From assembly GCA_013339895.1 (NCBI GenBank), contig JABACO010000001.1, positions 18,645,370 through 18,709,369 on the forward strand: 64,000 nucleotides of DNA. Direction: 5' to 3'. This document shows, piece by piece, positions 11,620 to 22,867 of this stretch (positions within the stretch are counted from its first letter, which is position 1; each line of letters starts with the position of its first letter). The DNA comes from Ephydatia muelleri. Its lineage: Eukaryota; Porifera; Demospongiae; Spongillida; Spongillidae. The notes beneath the pieces are model-generated. The model worked only from the letters and a program-made list of their open reading frames with translations, had not been told where the DNA came from and ran no database searches. The position numbers were made by a program, and so were the translations under genes.

Positions 11620-11954
11620 TAGAAACTGCAAACATTATCATGTCTTTCTGTCAGCTGCTTCGTTTAATGACTCAATTCAAGTGTATTCATTCCATTTGTA
11701 GCGTTGTGATCTATGTAAACAATCAACCACATCACTGGAATCCGTTTATATAAACTGTTTGAATTTCATTATAGAATTGTGACTTAAGTCACAATTCTAA
11801 GTCACAATTTCTTGGTCAATCTATGATTAAGATCTAAAACACAAGTGTTACAACATCTTTTATCTCTTCAACCACAGCAGCCTTACTTAATCCTTGAGCC
11901 ATCACCATCACTGCCTTCGCTACATAGGCGTAGAGTTTTATTTAGCCCGGGAAA

Positions 11955-11984
11955 GGGGGGGGGGGGGGGGGGGGGGGGGGGGGG
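11955..11984 (+). repeat. G30 homopolymer inside the hAT MITE
   Basis: 30 consecutive G about 30 bases inside the left terminus of the MITE. Confidence 0.9.
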
Positions 11985-12736
11985 CTGGGTACATATACAG
12001 ATACCGGTAAGTTGGGTAGGGGGTGGGAAACACATGACTACGTATATATTTATATGATTTCATGCATGGAATTTCATGAGGATAAACATTGACAGATGAG
12101 CATCATTATATTGTGGCTATGTTGTATTACGGAACGAGAAAACATTCATGCGTATAGGAGCTTTTTCGATGAATTCGTCAAGTAATTGGTTTGAGTCTAA
12201 TTTTTTTTTACTATTTCAGAATGGCAAAAAGTCACTGTAATGTGATGTAACCGTTCTTGGGTCATTGTTGAGCGCAGGCATGATTTGAGTCTTCGAACAA
12301 ATGCTGCATATGAATCCTCTCGTAAGGGGCATTTGCAACTTGACAGCATTTGTACAAGCTGAGCAAAAGACACACCATTTGTCCGTGTTGTACTCGATCC
12401 AGTTGTACTTCGCTTTCCAACTAAGCCACATAGCTCCTCATATCTACATGTAGGTTCATCACACTTCTCTGAGGTCATCTTTGAGGTCATCTGACTTACC
12501 TCCGAAAGTTACACAACGTGTCCGTGATCACGTTGCCTTTGTGTTCACAAGCATCTATAAGTACTTCACTCAGCTTACTAGGCTCAGCTGCTGTCAATAT
12601 TGGTTGCTGACAAATCTTATTTTGCACAAAATAGTAGTCATTTCGCTTCATCGTTGTTGTTTGCGATTTGCAAATAAGAAGGCGGGTCTAACACAATTAA
12701 ATCATACCACATTTTAATAAAATGAATAAGAACGCC

Positions 12737-12756
12737 GGGGGGGGGGGGGGGGGGGG
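12737..12756 (+). repeat. G20 homopolymer inside the hAT MITE
   Basis: 20 consecutive G about 36 bases inside the right terminus. It reads on the same strand as the left G run, so the two are not an inverted pair. Confidence 0.9.
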
Positions 12757-14890
12757 CTGAGCCCCTCAGCCCTTCCGTACTCTACGTCCATGCTTCGCTA
12801 CTGTCAACAGATTCCAGTGGTATTGCATCCTCCTCTAATCCTCAATGTGACAATTACAAGAAGCCCTGTGTTGACCACTGTTGCCAGACACTCATCACCG
12901 TCCATTTGGCGCACTCACATGGAGGGTCATGTCAGAGGTACATTCTGTGGTGCAGTTCCTGTCTTCCTGATACCTGGCTTATACATCAAAACCTATACAT
13001 CTGTCATCACTGTTCTAGTCTTGTTGCCATCTCCCACAAGTCCTCACATGCATGTATTAAGAAGTGTTTAAATAAATCCTCCCTCTCCTGAACCTCCAAG
13101 GGCTACACACCTCTGACTTGTGCTTCAGGTAATGATTTGCCTTCCCTCAGGGATATCTGCAACATCAAATGCCCTACAATTCGATTCATCCCAAACAAAG
13201 CCAAGCCAGCCCTTTGCCCATATCCTATATCAGCTGCACTAGGGCTTTGGTCAGTGAGAATTCTATTGACACTTGGGTGAAGCTTATCATGCTCCTTAAG
13301 TGTGTACTACCCTGCTCCAAATGACAAGGTTGTCACAACAAGCCTGTACCATTGGAAGTTCTTTGTGATATGTGGTCAGATGGGCATCTTAGAGATTTGT
13401 GGAATCTGGCAGTAGGACGTGCTCCATCCAAATCACACTCCACTCATCCTAAGGAGGATCCAGGAAGGAGAAAAGTGGCTTCTGCCATTCCTTTGGCTCA
13501 GCTGTGGAAAGGCCTGCCAGATCTTTACCTCTTCTGGAGTTGCACCCAATAATGATGATACCTGGAAGTTACTCATCAGTAGGCACCCCAGCAGTTCTTG
13601 CCCAGCCATTCCTCTCCCATCTAGACCCTCTGGTCTCCAAATACAACACCTGATTGATGCTGCAGAGGTTCCCCTTTGCAGACTCCACTCCCCAAACTCT
13701 TCGTGCTGTCGTAAAAATGCTAATTTCGGGTTGTGCTGCACTGGACATAGCCATCTTCATTGCTGGAGGTAACCTTACTGCCCTAAAAAAGCCCACCCCG
13801 TGCAGGTGACACCCGCCCCATTGCTGTTGGGGAAGTCCTACGTTGTCTGACAGGGAAATGCCTCTGTGCTGCCCTTCAAAGCAAAACAGCATCATTGTTT
13901 GAGCCATATCAATTTGGTGTGGCCTTCCATTGTGGAACTGAGAGAATTACTCATGGCTTGAGAACCTGTATAGAACACTGGATGGAGCACAACTTTGGTG
14001 TGTTGAAAAAAGATATGACCAATGCTTTTAATTTGGCTTCTTGTCAAGCTATCCTATCAGAGTGTGCTAAGCACTTTCCTGAACTTTTCCCTTGGGTCAG
14101 ATGGTGCAATGGACAGCATCCCCTTCCTTGGCACTCAGTAGGTTGCTTGTCATCAGAATCAGGTGTCCAAAAAGTGGTCCACTTGGACCCATGCTATTTT
14201 CACTTGTCTTAAACATTCTAGTAATGAAAATACCAAGAGACAATGTCTGCTTTAGCATTCATTTCTATGCCTGGTACTTGGATGATGGGGCCGTGGGGCT
14301 GGCCCAAGGTCTTCCTCATGCAGGATATTGACTTTGCTCCAGGTGGAAGGCCCTGCGCTTGGTATTATCATCAACCTACCTAAGTGTGAAGTGTTCAGTC
14401 GACATGGTCTTGACTTGTTCTCATTGGGAATTAAGAAATCCGACCAGCCCAATATGGAGATTCTTGGGATTCCCATTGGAGACCAGGTTTTTTGTTTCTC
14501 CTCTATCTAAAAAAAAAACACTCTGTAAGGCTAAGATCCTATTGTTGCAATTGAGGAGGTCCGCAGGTTGCTTTAATTCAGCTTCGTCTCTGTGGAGCCA
14601 TGTGACATCTGGCAAGGGTAACTCCGTCAACTCTTACACATAAAGCCTTAATTTGCTCTTATTGATGATGACATCGGAAAGAACTTCTGTCGATGCATTG
14701 GTGTAGCCACATCCGATACAGCATGTCAGCAAGCTCAGCTTAGCCCAAGTAGAGGGGGCCTAGGGTTTCGGTTATTGTCCCGCCATTCATCAGCATCATT
14801 CATCTCCTCCTTATACTCTTCTGGCTTTGGTCTGCATACATCTCCCCATCTGTCTCAAGCAGTAGAGGCCCTTAACAGCTTGATTTCACC

Positions 14891-15205
14891 TGTAGACGCA
14901 CGTCTATAGATGAGACTAAACTGTATCACCTGGACCGGATCGGTACAGCTTTTCTGACACAGCAAAGTGTAATCGACCAGAAAAAACAAAAGGTCACTTT
15001 GATAAATCAGTAATAGCTGGATCACAGGATAACGCGCGAATACATGTAATTGTTTAAGGATAGCCCATGCACTGGATTTCAAGAGTACCTTCTGCTCATT
15101 ACTAGTTATATATGATTCAAAATTCTTCAAGCCCACAAACTATCCTGCCTTCTACCTCTTAATCAGTCCATGGAAGGTTGCGTGAGGACTGCAAGCGAGC
15201 ATTAG
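14891..15205. other. End of oxidase intron 1; nothing recognised
   Basis: Non-coding, between the truncated LINE and oxidase exon 2. No clean, phase-matched splice acceptor is visible at its right end. Confidence 0.4.
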
Positions 15206-15359
15206 TAACGTCTTCCTGGAGGAATAGATGAAGATGTTGGAAACAAGCATTATCTGACCAACGCCTATGTCTACCTTTTTGGACTTAAAAAGATACCGTT
15301 TTTAAATTCAACAGAGAATAGGTACTATCATCTTTATGGAAACAATTATCCAATGAAAG
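15206..15359 (+). CDS. L-amino-acid oxidase, exon 2
   Basis: From CGT at 15209 the frame reads RLPGG, then KHYLTNAYVYLFGLKKIPF and YYHLYGNNYPMK, the family's RLP segment followed by the helix and substrate-side strand. It ends in phase 1 at 15359, before the donor GTGAGA. The left boundary is odd. The only nearby AG is at 15204-15205, which gives an exon starting TAACGT. Joined to the phase-1 end of exon 1 this puts RLPGG out of frame by one base, and a TAA precedes CGT in the coding frame. Either a short exon is missing, the acceptor was damaged by the repeats next to it, or a base is wrong. Confidence 0.7.
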
Positions 15360-15409
15360 GTGAGATATCAAAAACATGTCAATCTAGTTCAATTTGCTTA
15401 TTATATTAG

Positions 15410-15511
15410 ATTGGAAGAATAACTCTGAGGAAAATTGCACTCTTCTTTGGCCAAACTGGGATGGAAAATTGACCTCTGAAGCAAAGAAAAAATACAAAAT
15501 AGATGGACTTG
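15410..15511 (+). CDS. L-amino-acid oxidase, exon 3
   Basis: Acceptor TTAG at 15406-15409, donor GTGAGT at 15512, phase 1 at both ends. Joined to exon 2 it reads DWKNNSEENCTLLWPNWDG and continues to KKKYKIDGL without a break. This matches the variable segment between the RLP region and the C-terminal catalytic half of flavin amine oxidases. Confidence 0.8.
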
Positions 15512-16261
15512 GTGAGTAATATTATGCAACACCATGCACGCAATCATGATATTGGTTTTAACAAATTATACTCCTTACTAATTAAGCTGCTATACACATT
15601 ATGATGCTAGAGATGCTGATGCTGAACAGAGTTCTTGAAGTTAAATTGTGAAATTCCCACGAAAATAAAAACAACCAGCTGGACAAGTATTTATTAGTAA
15701 TTGTAAAAAGCAATAACAAAAGTAATATTTTTCATTGAATTTGGTCGGATAAAACCAATTCAAATGATTTTCCCCCTAAATTTATTGGTTCAAAGAAAGT
15801 AATTAAGATTAATAATGCATTGGAGCAAGTAATATGAAGCCAAGATAACCTTTTAAATCATTGCTGAAAATTCAATATAATATTGGGAAGTTTATGGGGG
15901 GGGGGGGGGGGGGGGGGGGGGGGGAGGTGGGTGAAAAGAGGTCATCCAGAATGATTTTAGAAGTTTATTCTGAACTAGTTCTGAGTGTTAGATGTGACTT
16001 TGTACATGAGATAGATGGATATTGGCAGTCTGTTAGTCTAGAGACTGGACTGATTAGTTGCAGTTGGTAAATCGACAACATTATGGATTGTGATATTTGT
16101 GACAACCATTTACAAGAATATGTGATTCTGGATTATGATTAGTTTAGTGAACATGTATATAATTTTTACGTGTGTGCAAATCACATTGATTGGCAAAAAC
16201 ACAATGCTTTCAAGCATCATTATAGAGGGGCTGACAATTTTTGCTGTTGTTTAAATTATAG
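15512..16261. other. Oxidase intron 3 with a G29 tract
   Basis: Phase-1 intron. It contains 29 consecutive G at 15896-15924 and is otherwise AT-rich. No gene or element recognised. Confidence 0.6.
15896..15924 (+). repeat. G29 homopolymer in oxidase intron
   Basis: 29 consecutive G on the coding strand, so the pre-mRNA would carry a G-quadruplex-prone run. Confidence 0.9.
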
Positions 16262-17451
16262 ATACCTACTATGATGCTTGTGTGAAACCAATAAAGGATG
16301 AAATTCAATATGCCAGCGGTGGTAATCCAACTTCTAAAGACTGGAGTGATTGGACAAATCGATGGTGTCGGTTTTCTGCCATGGAGTTTCTCACCTCTTC
16401 CTATGAAGCCATCATCGAGAGGCTGAAAATAGGTTCCACGGAGGAACTCAGTGCAAGTTACAAGCAGTCACTTGATTCTCTCAAGGAGCTACTTCCCTGG
16501 AATAAGCAAGCAATCGTTGGATACTCAGCCTATAACTACACTCCAGGGCTAACCACAAGCATTGTTGAGCTTCTGCGCGATGATCTAGGTCAATGGTGGA
16601 AAAGTCCCATGCATACACTAGAGGGAGGACTCTCGTCACTCCCATGGGCGTTTATGAATAATACAAGAAATGTTGAACTTCAAACAAAAATTAAATTTGG
16701 AATGTTTGTTACAAGTGTGAAGTATGAGTCAGCAACGCGCCCAAAGATAGCTGTAACAGCTCGAAATGACTCCTTTTCACAGCAGGTTTCAACAATCGAG
16801 GGAGATGTGGCTATCATCACTCTACCTCTCAACATCGTTCGACAGCTTACCTTTACTCCACCACTGGAACCAGCCTTTTCTGATGCACTAATGCATATAA
16901 CCTATGGTCCATCCACAAAGATCTTACTGAAATGCAAGGAACGATTCTGGGAGGAACAGGGTATCTATGGTGGGTTTTCTTTTACGACCCTTCCAATTGG
17001 ACAGCTACACTACCCAAGCAACCCTGATAGGAAGAAAGGTGGTCGAGGTATCTTGATGTGTTATACATGGAAACAAGAGGGTCTACCTTTTGGATCACAG
17101 CCCAAACAAATGGCAATTGCAGAGGCAGTTGAAGAAATTTCATTGATTCATCCCGAAATGAAGAAACACTTTGAAGTTGGGGCTGTCCAGGCGTGGTACT
17201 CTGATCCAACTTCTCAGGGTGCATTTGCATTTTTGCAACCCTTTCAACTACAACTCATTAATGACTACCTGCTATATCCATACCCCAAACCCATACCTAA
17301 TGAAGTGTGCCCTCCTATTCCTCCTCTATACTTTGCTGGTGAGGCAATCTCCTACACAAATGGTTGGATCCAAGGGGCTCTGGAGAGTGGTCTAAGAGCT
17401 GCGTATCAGTTCTATTGTCGCAATGAATGCTATGAAGCGGAGCGAAAATAA
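16262..17451 (+). CDS. L-amino-acid oxidase, exon 4 (catalytic and C-terminal half)
   Basis: Acceptor TATAG at 16257-16261 with phase 1, giving DTYYDACVKPIKDE directly after exon 3. It runs 396 codons to the stop TAA at 17449-17451. Visible family features are the WWKSPMHTLEGGLSSLP segment (flavin and substrate contacts), DVAIITLPLNIVRQL, TKILLKCKERFWEE, and the C-terminal FAD-binding block LYFAGEAISYTNGWIQGAL followed by ESGLRAA. With exons 1-3 the protein is about 626 residues, normal for an animal or fungal L-amino-acid oxidase. The conserved exon and absence of stops argue that it is or was recently functional despite the unclear exon 1-2 join. Confidence 0.9.
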
Positions 17452-17452
17452 A
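17447..17452 (+). terminator. Polyadenylation signal overlapping the oxidase stop codon
   Basis: AATAAA spans 17447-17452 and includes the TAA stop at 17449-17451, implying a very short 3' UTR if it is used. This is a weak call: the hexamer alone is not proof. Confidence 0.35.
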
Positions 17453-17948
17453 TGCAAATGACTTTTCAGCTTAGAATTACTGTGTGCCATGTAATAGTAT
17501 GATAAACATTTAGAACTGTACATATTAACACGTAATGCTATCTTCAAATTATAGGTATATGTCAATGAACCTATTAAGTTGTGCGTTCAACAATCAGTTC
17601 TGGCTTTGATTTTACAAACACGATTATCTAATTTGGCGAAAGGTTTGTCATATGCACATATCTGAAACACTAAACCAGCTTGGATATGTTGATGGCACTA
17701 TGGAGTGAGACAAAGTATTCAGCACAATGGTTATTAAGGTGAATGCACTTACTAAAAATGCAAGCAAATCTGTTTTTTATTTGAGTCATCCTTTAGCTTA
17801 GAAAAATAGCTTTCAATATACATATCCTACGGACCCAACAATACGTGTACATACAGTCTCAAAAATGAATGGAACCCTCTTCACAGGTGCACATGGCTCT
17901 AATTTATTATTAGTTTGGTATCACCTTGATTAAATAATTCTGGAGTAG
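17453..17948. other. 3' flank of the oxidase; no gene seen
   Basis: AT-rich non-coding sequence. Nothing recognised. Confidence 0.5.
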
Positions 17949-18048
17949 TGTAGCATAGCGCAGACCAGCAGTTCAAACCCTACATTTAGGGTACTACATG
18001 GTGCAGTGTGCATTGGACATTAGTCTCTTCTTGTACATATACATTACA
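17949..18048 (-). repeat. Candidate 3' LTR of the decayed gypsy element
   Basis: On the minus strand it starts TGTAAT and ends GCTACA, and it is preceded by the purine-rich GATGGAGGGGAGTAG, similar to the purine tract before the 3' LTR of the element at 22.75 kb. Only one copy was found, so this is tentative. Confidence 0.4.
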
Positions 18049-21000
18049 CTACTCCCCTCCATCAGACTGTGTCCTTAGTACCATGATCAGGGGGTCACTG
18101 TACCCATGTTGAACGCCTTAGCAAGAGGTACATCAGGTTGATGGTCCCTGAGAATGGGTGGCTCCTGTGGGTGAGTACGTGTCTCTGCAACTGCCCTTGG
18201 AAGCTGTTCAGAATTTGCTGGTGTAACTGGTGCATTAACAATGAACTTATCTTCTAATTAATCATCCTCGTAGAGAGTCTATTCTTTTCTTTCTTCTGGT
18301 TTCTTTTCTGAACTTGTTTGTCCATCAGTTAAATCATCAATTACCAGTTGGAGGTATAGCTCAAGTCATTTAAAGTGAACTGTAGGTTGCTTAACTCTAG
18401 AGTTCTTATTCAATACATCACGTCACTCATCTGCTTTTCCACTAGGTATGGCCCTTGCCAAGGTTGATTGAACTTGGAAGAGTGACCTCTTGGGACAGCA
18501 GGAGAGAAGAGCCAGACACAGTCACCCCTCTGGTAGCAACGGTGCTGATTCTGCCTTTCATCATATACATTCTTCTGGTGCTGCATCGCTTTCCATGCCT
18601 GGTCTCGTATGGTCAATGCTGCTCCCGTTCCACAGGATCTTCTGGCAGCCATGCCTCCCTTCTAAGCATCATGCTAAATGGTGTTAAACCTGTGGTCTCA
18701 TGAAAGGGTGTTCTGTAAGTAAACAATAAAACTGGCAGTTTTACAATTCAATCACACTCATTCGCACTGACAGCTATACTTAGTAAGCTCAGTAAGGTCT
18801 GATTAAATCTTTCAACCATTCCGTCTGACTGGGGTGATAGGATGTGGTTCAGGTCATCTTTACCTCCAGCAGCTCACATACCTTTATCACACCAGATCCA
18901 AAGTTTCTTCCTTGATTGGAATGTAGCTGCTGAGGTATACTAAAACGACATATAAAATCACCTAACAGATATGTCTAGCTACTGTCATGGCTTTCATATT
19001 TGGCAATGGGTATGCATCCTTCCACTTTGTAAAATAGTCTCCAATGACTTGAATAGACTTGTTTCCTTGTTCTGTCTCAGGCAAAGGTCTCAGTATATCA
19101 ATTGATATTCTCAGGAGAGGTCTTTCCATTTGACCAAGTTGCATTGGTGTACAGGGTGCTGAGATGGGTGCTTTTCTTGAGCAGCAAGATGGACAACTAA
19201 CACGCCACTTGATAATACATGAATCTTTCCTCTGCAATAGAAATGTCAATTAACACACTTTGGTCAGCCATCATATGCCCTCCTTCCAATGAGCTAGGAA
19301 ATCCTTCCAATACAGCAGGTACATGTTGTTTTTCATGATCAAATGATCACACTGTGCTCATGAATCTATTATTTGTTATGATGCATTCATGCGAAATACA
19401 TTTGGGATGGATCAAGTCTCCAGCCATGGAATAACTTGCTTGAGGTCGGGATCCTGTCTGTGGTGTAAAAACAATTCCTCAGAAGTCCAGGAAGACATCC
19501 ATGATTCTGCCACTGCCAGCACACATTCATGGTCTTCACTGTCCTCTTCAGGTGGCAATGTACACTGATAGTATGGCATGTGCTTCTTTCCAGGATGATG
19601 CACAATATCAAAATCATACTATGATAAAGTTTCTCACCTGACCACTTGACCTTCAGGTTCATGTAAACTTTATAATCATTGCAAGGGAACTGTGGTCAGT
19701 ACACGCTGTGAATCACTTGCCATAAAGGTTATGGCCTGAAGTGTGGAATAGCCCACACAAGTGCCAACATCTCATGTCTGGATTCACAGTACTTTCGTTC
19801 TGCTTTATGAACGTCCTGCTGCCATAAGCAATTGCATGGTCATGACCTTCAATACTTTGGGAGAGCACTGCACCCAGTCCTTCACCACATGCATTCATAT
19901 CAACAACAAATCCAATACTAAATACTGGTCAGATATGCAAGGACAGGTTGTTACCAAGCTCCCCTTCAGCTAGAAGAATGCTGCATTGCACTGTGAGGCC
20001 CAGTCCCAAATTTGGTGGCTTTCAGTTAGATGGAAGAATGGTGCTGCAATCATAGCAAAGTTTTTCAATCATTGATAGTACCCTGCCGGACAAAGAAACT
20101 GTTTCATGTTTGTTGGATAAATATAATCTTCTCTGGATCTGTCTTAGTTCCATGTATTGAGACCACATGACCAAGATATTTTATACTCTTCATCATCAAA
20201 TTACACTTAGTTTAATTTTCAAACCAGCATTTTTCAAACGATTCAGAACATCGTCCAATCTCTCCAAATGCCCTCTACAGTAGCCCTGAAGATCAGGATG
20301 TCATCGATATAAACTAGATATGTAGTCCAATGCAATCAGAATCTGTTCCATTATTCGCTGAAATGTAGCAGGCCAAAAGGCATCACACAAAACTGGAACT
20401 CTCCATAATGGGACACGAATGCAGTTTTCTCATGATCCTCAGAGCTAACTTCCCCTGCCAGTATCCACTGGCTAGGTCGAGTTGTTGTGCATCTTTTCGG
20501 GTAACTGCATTGACTTTCTGAAAATTGACACAGAAGCAAGTGGAGCCATCTTTCTTTTCAACAAGCACTACTGGCGAAGACCAAGGGATCTCGTTACACT
20601 CTATCACCTCTCTCCAGCAGACTGAGCATCAATGAGATTTTCCATTTAATTTCTTTGGTTGAAAGGCAATCATAGAGGTGCCTGTTTAGTAGGCTTAGCA
20701 TCACCTGTATCATTATGATGGAACACCTGACTAGTGCGTCCTATATCCTCATCATGTCGAGATATGATACTCATGTACTCCCTTAACAGCCTTTGCAACT
20801 TATCCTCCGCTTCCTCCATTAGCCCCCAGTGTTCGTAACCATCTGCTCAATTATTTCTTCTGTTTTGTGTGTATGAAACTTCAATGTGCTTACGTCTTTG
20901 GTTGAAAACACCTTCCCATCCATGGATATAGAGAACTGATTCTTTCATGATTGTTGATAATAGCAGAAACTGGTGAAGGGTTAAGCAATTGCACTAACAT

Positions 21001-21260
21001 TCTACCTGTATGAGCATACGAAATTGACCTTGCCACCAGCAAACAGTGTTATTCAATGAAACTTGTACTTGGCTCGAACATTGCTGCACCTGTCATGGCC
21101 TGATCCTTACTTATCCCTTGTGTGACTTGCATCTGAGAGTAGCCTGGTACTTCCACTGATTCACCGAAATGTGCATGACAGACAGCAGCTGATGTTTGGC
21201 CCTTGTTTGTTTCCAATTTCACCACAGTTTCCCCAGCCACCAACATTTCATCCCCATATC
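17949..21260 (-). mobile_element. Ty3/gypsy retrotransposon fossil (badly decayed)
   Basis: On the minus strand, from right to left, the pieces are a protease-to-RT region, reverse transcriptase (about 20.3-20.6 kb, with VVLVEKKDGS-like text), RNase H (about 19.7-19.9 kb), integrase core (about 19.0-19.25 kb) and an integrase C-terminal region (about 18.4-18.65 kb). The order is that of Ty3/gypsy pol. It is broken in many places and gag is not seen. A candidate 3' LTR lies at 17949-18048, preceded on the minus strand by a purine tract. I found no matching 5' LTR. It looks clearly older than the elements at 22.7 and 55.9 kb. Confidence 0.8.
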
Positions 21261-21661
21261 AATGTGGCACCTAAAATGTGAGAGACAATCTGCCACAATT
21301 AGACATTCCTGTGTTAGTTGGCAAGACACCAATACAAGAATGGTTCTACTATGCCATCAATATGGATCGGTATGACTACCTGCCCAGTGTATTTAATCTG
21401 TCACCATTATCAAACTACAACATACAACAGGGCAATGAACCTCTCCAGGATGGTAGTGTTGTCCAAAGCTGGTTAATTCTCCTCCAAAACGCCTAGTCTG
21501 ATCAATGTGACAGCTGACAATCGATTTAACAGCATCTTTGTAGCATGTTCAGCCACCTTTCTCCAGATTATTATAGATAAGCTTATAGCTACCACAGTAC
21601 TTATAAATATGCTGCCAAATATTGCAACTGCATTTACTTTATTAGATTATATAAATAAGTT
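21261..21661. other. No gene seen
   Basis: An open frame at 21278-21496 (+) has no recognised family and follows directly on gypsy-derived sequence. Otherwise AT-rich. Confidence 0.4.
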
Positions 21662-21665
21662 TAAC

Positions 21666-22246
21666 ACGCGGTCCATGAAAGAATGATACAACAAAGTGTG
21701 AACTGCGCTATACAAAAAGTTGTCGCTGGTGTTTTTAAAACCCAATAATCGATTTCTTGTCGTACTTTAATCACAGGTAGGGGCTTTGCAAGAATCGTGA
21801 GTCAAGTACGTACATATACTACCGCTACGTAAGGCAATTTACCGAATGAAATATTCAACAAGGTGGGGTCATTTTGAGCGGTCTGGGAACTACAACCACA
21901 GCTTCACCTAGGGGTTTTATGAGTTCCAGAGTCATTATAGCGCGAATGCAACAGATTTTTGTTTTAGATATGGGAAACTACAATAGAGTAGTATTGGTGG
22001 CCTGTGAGAACGCAGCAGAAAAAAGTGTACACTTTTGAGCAAACCGCTTGACCTGCTCCATTTGGCATCATATTGTGCCTCAAAATCGGCATATAAGAAC
22101 TTCATAAACCCGAATACTTTCGTTCAAAGGGTAGCTCTAACGTATTTAATAAACACATTATGACTAAGCCTATTGGCGACAACTTTTTTTATGTGGCATT
22201 TCACACTTTTGGCTTGTTTTTGTATCATTCTTTCATGGACCGCGTG
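21666..22246. mobile_element. MITE with TTAA target duplication, 581 bp
   Basis: TTAA at 21662-21665 and 22247-22250 flank a segment whose ends are inverted copies of each other over 27 identical bases (start CACGCGGTCCATG). Weaker matches continue to about 65 bases. No coding capacity. The TTAA target suggests piggyBac-type mobilisation, but its termini differ from those of the piggyBac element at 8.9 kb, so a different transposase would be needed. Confidence 0.8.
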
Positions 22247-22250
22247 TTAA

Positions 22251-22752
22251 ATACATATCATATTTTGGTATCCTGTAAGAATTAATTCAACAACTACAAA
22301 TTAACAACAAAATACTAACACGATACAGGTAAATGTCATGCACACACTGATATTGTATGACCTAGACACAATTTCCCTAGCATTGGCCCTCTCTAAACAA
22401 AATGTTCAGCTTGAGTAACATTTAGATAGGGTGACTTGATTTTGTGAAATTGAATAACAGTTTTATTAATCATCAGAGCACTCGCAAATAGGTACAGGTA
22501 AGGTCTTGTTCCTTACGAACGTTTAACCATGTTTCCTAAGTATAATCAACTGAGGTGTGCCAGATACAGTCACTTTGGCAACATACATTTACACAGATAT
22601 AAAAACCACTGTACAAGCGAATAAAACACCTCCAATGTCAGGGTAGCTCATGGCTGCACTGGAACACGTGTAACCAATTAAAGTGATGTGTGTGTGTGTA
22701 TGTGCGTATGAAAGAAGCAAGCTCATATTGAAAGGCCATATACATGTACACG
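22251..22752. other. No gene seen; short GT repeat
   Basis: AT-rich, with a short GTGTGTGT microsatellite near 22688-22700. The flank of the next LTR is ACATGTACACG. Confidence 0.5.
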
Positions 22753-22867
22753 TGTAACGCATACACTGGAAATATGTAAATGAGAAGAACATTTACATGC
22801 ATACAAGTGACTTCTTATATAACATAAAAGAATGTTCTAGAGCAGATCAGCACGTGATGTCGTTACA
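22753..22867 (-). repeat. 3' LTR of the gypsy element
   Basis: 115 bp, beginning and ending TGTAACG / CGTTACA, so the LTR ends are themselves inverted repeats. Confidence 0.9.

Larger units (their letters stand above)
8927..11826 (+). mobile_element. piggyBac transposon, 2.9 kb
   Basis: Flanked on both sides by TTAA (8923-8926 and 11827-11830), the piggyBac target. The termini are perfect 15-base inverted repeats, TCATAGATTGACCAA. Next to them lie several copies of a palindrome TGTGACTTAAGTCACA: 8942-8959, 8961-8980, 9161-9180, 9361-9376 and 11776-11795, plus a half copy at 11798-11809. It carries a nearly full transposase gene. It sits inside the second unit of a tandem duplication within the LINE, so it is younger than that LINE copy. 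Confidence 0.92.
11923..12792. mobile_element. hAT-type MITE, 870 bp
   Basis: Flanked by an exact 8-base duplication CTTCGCTA (11915-11922 and 12793-12800), the hAT target size. The termini are CATAGGCGTAGAG and, on the other strand, CATGGACGTAGAG, matching at 11 of 13 bases. No transposase is encoded. It carries two long G runs, one near each end. It interrupts the LINE, whose sequence resumes in register after 12800. Confidence 0.85.
8220..14890 (+). mobile_element. LINE with restriction-like endonuclease family, decayed, in oxidase intron 1
   Basis: The ATG at 8220 opens a protein whose N terminus has a Cys-rich segment (CCPCNGIH, then in another frame CSSCQPIKRSTCS), known from this LINE family. 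After two later insertions, the reverse transcriptase continues from about 13.3 to 14.65 kb: IQEGEKWLLPF-type linker, FGVAFHCGTERITHG, DMTNAFNLAS (palm), a degenerate SGVQKV..LGPMLFSLVLN, and AWYLDDG with the YLDD catalytic motif at 14274-14285. SPSRGGLGFRLLSRHSS follows near 14.74 kb, and the copy stops near 14890, before the endonuclease. Frames change several times, so it is dead. Positions 8573-8906 are repeated in tandem, and the second repeat carries the piggyBac and hAT insertions. The endonuclease end of the same family is seen at 118-470 and 41316-41938. Confidence 0.75.
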
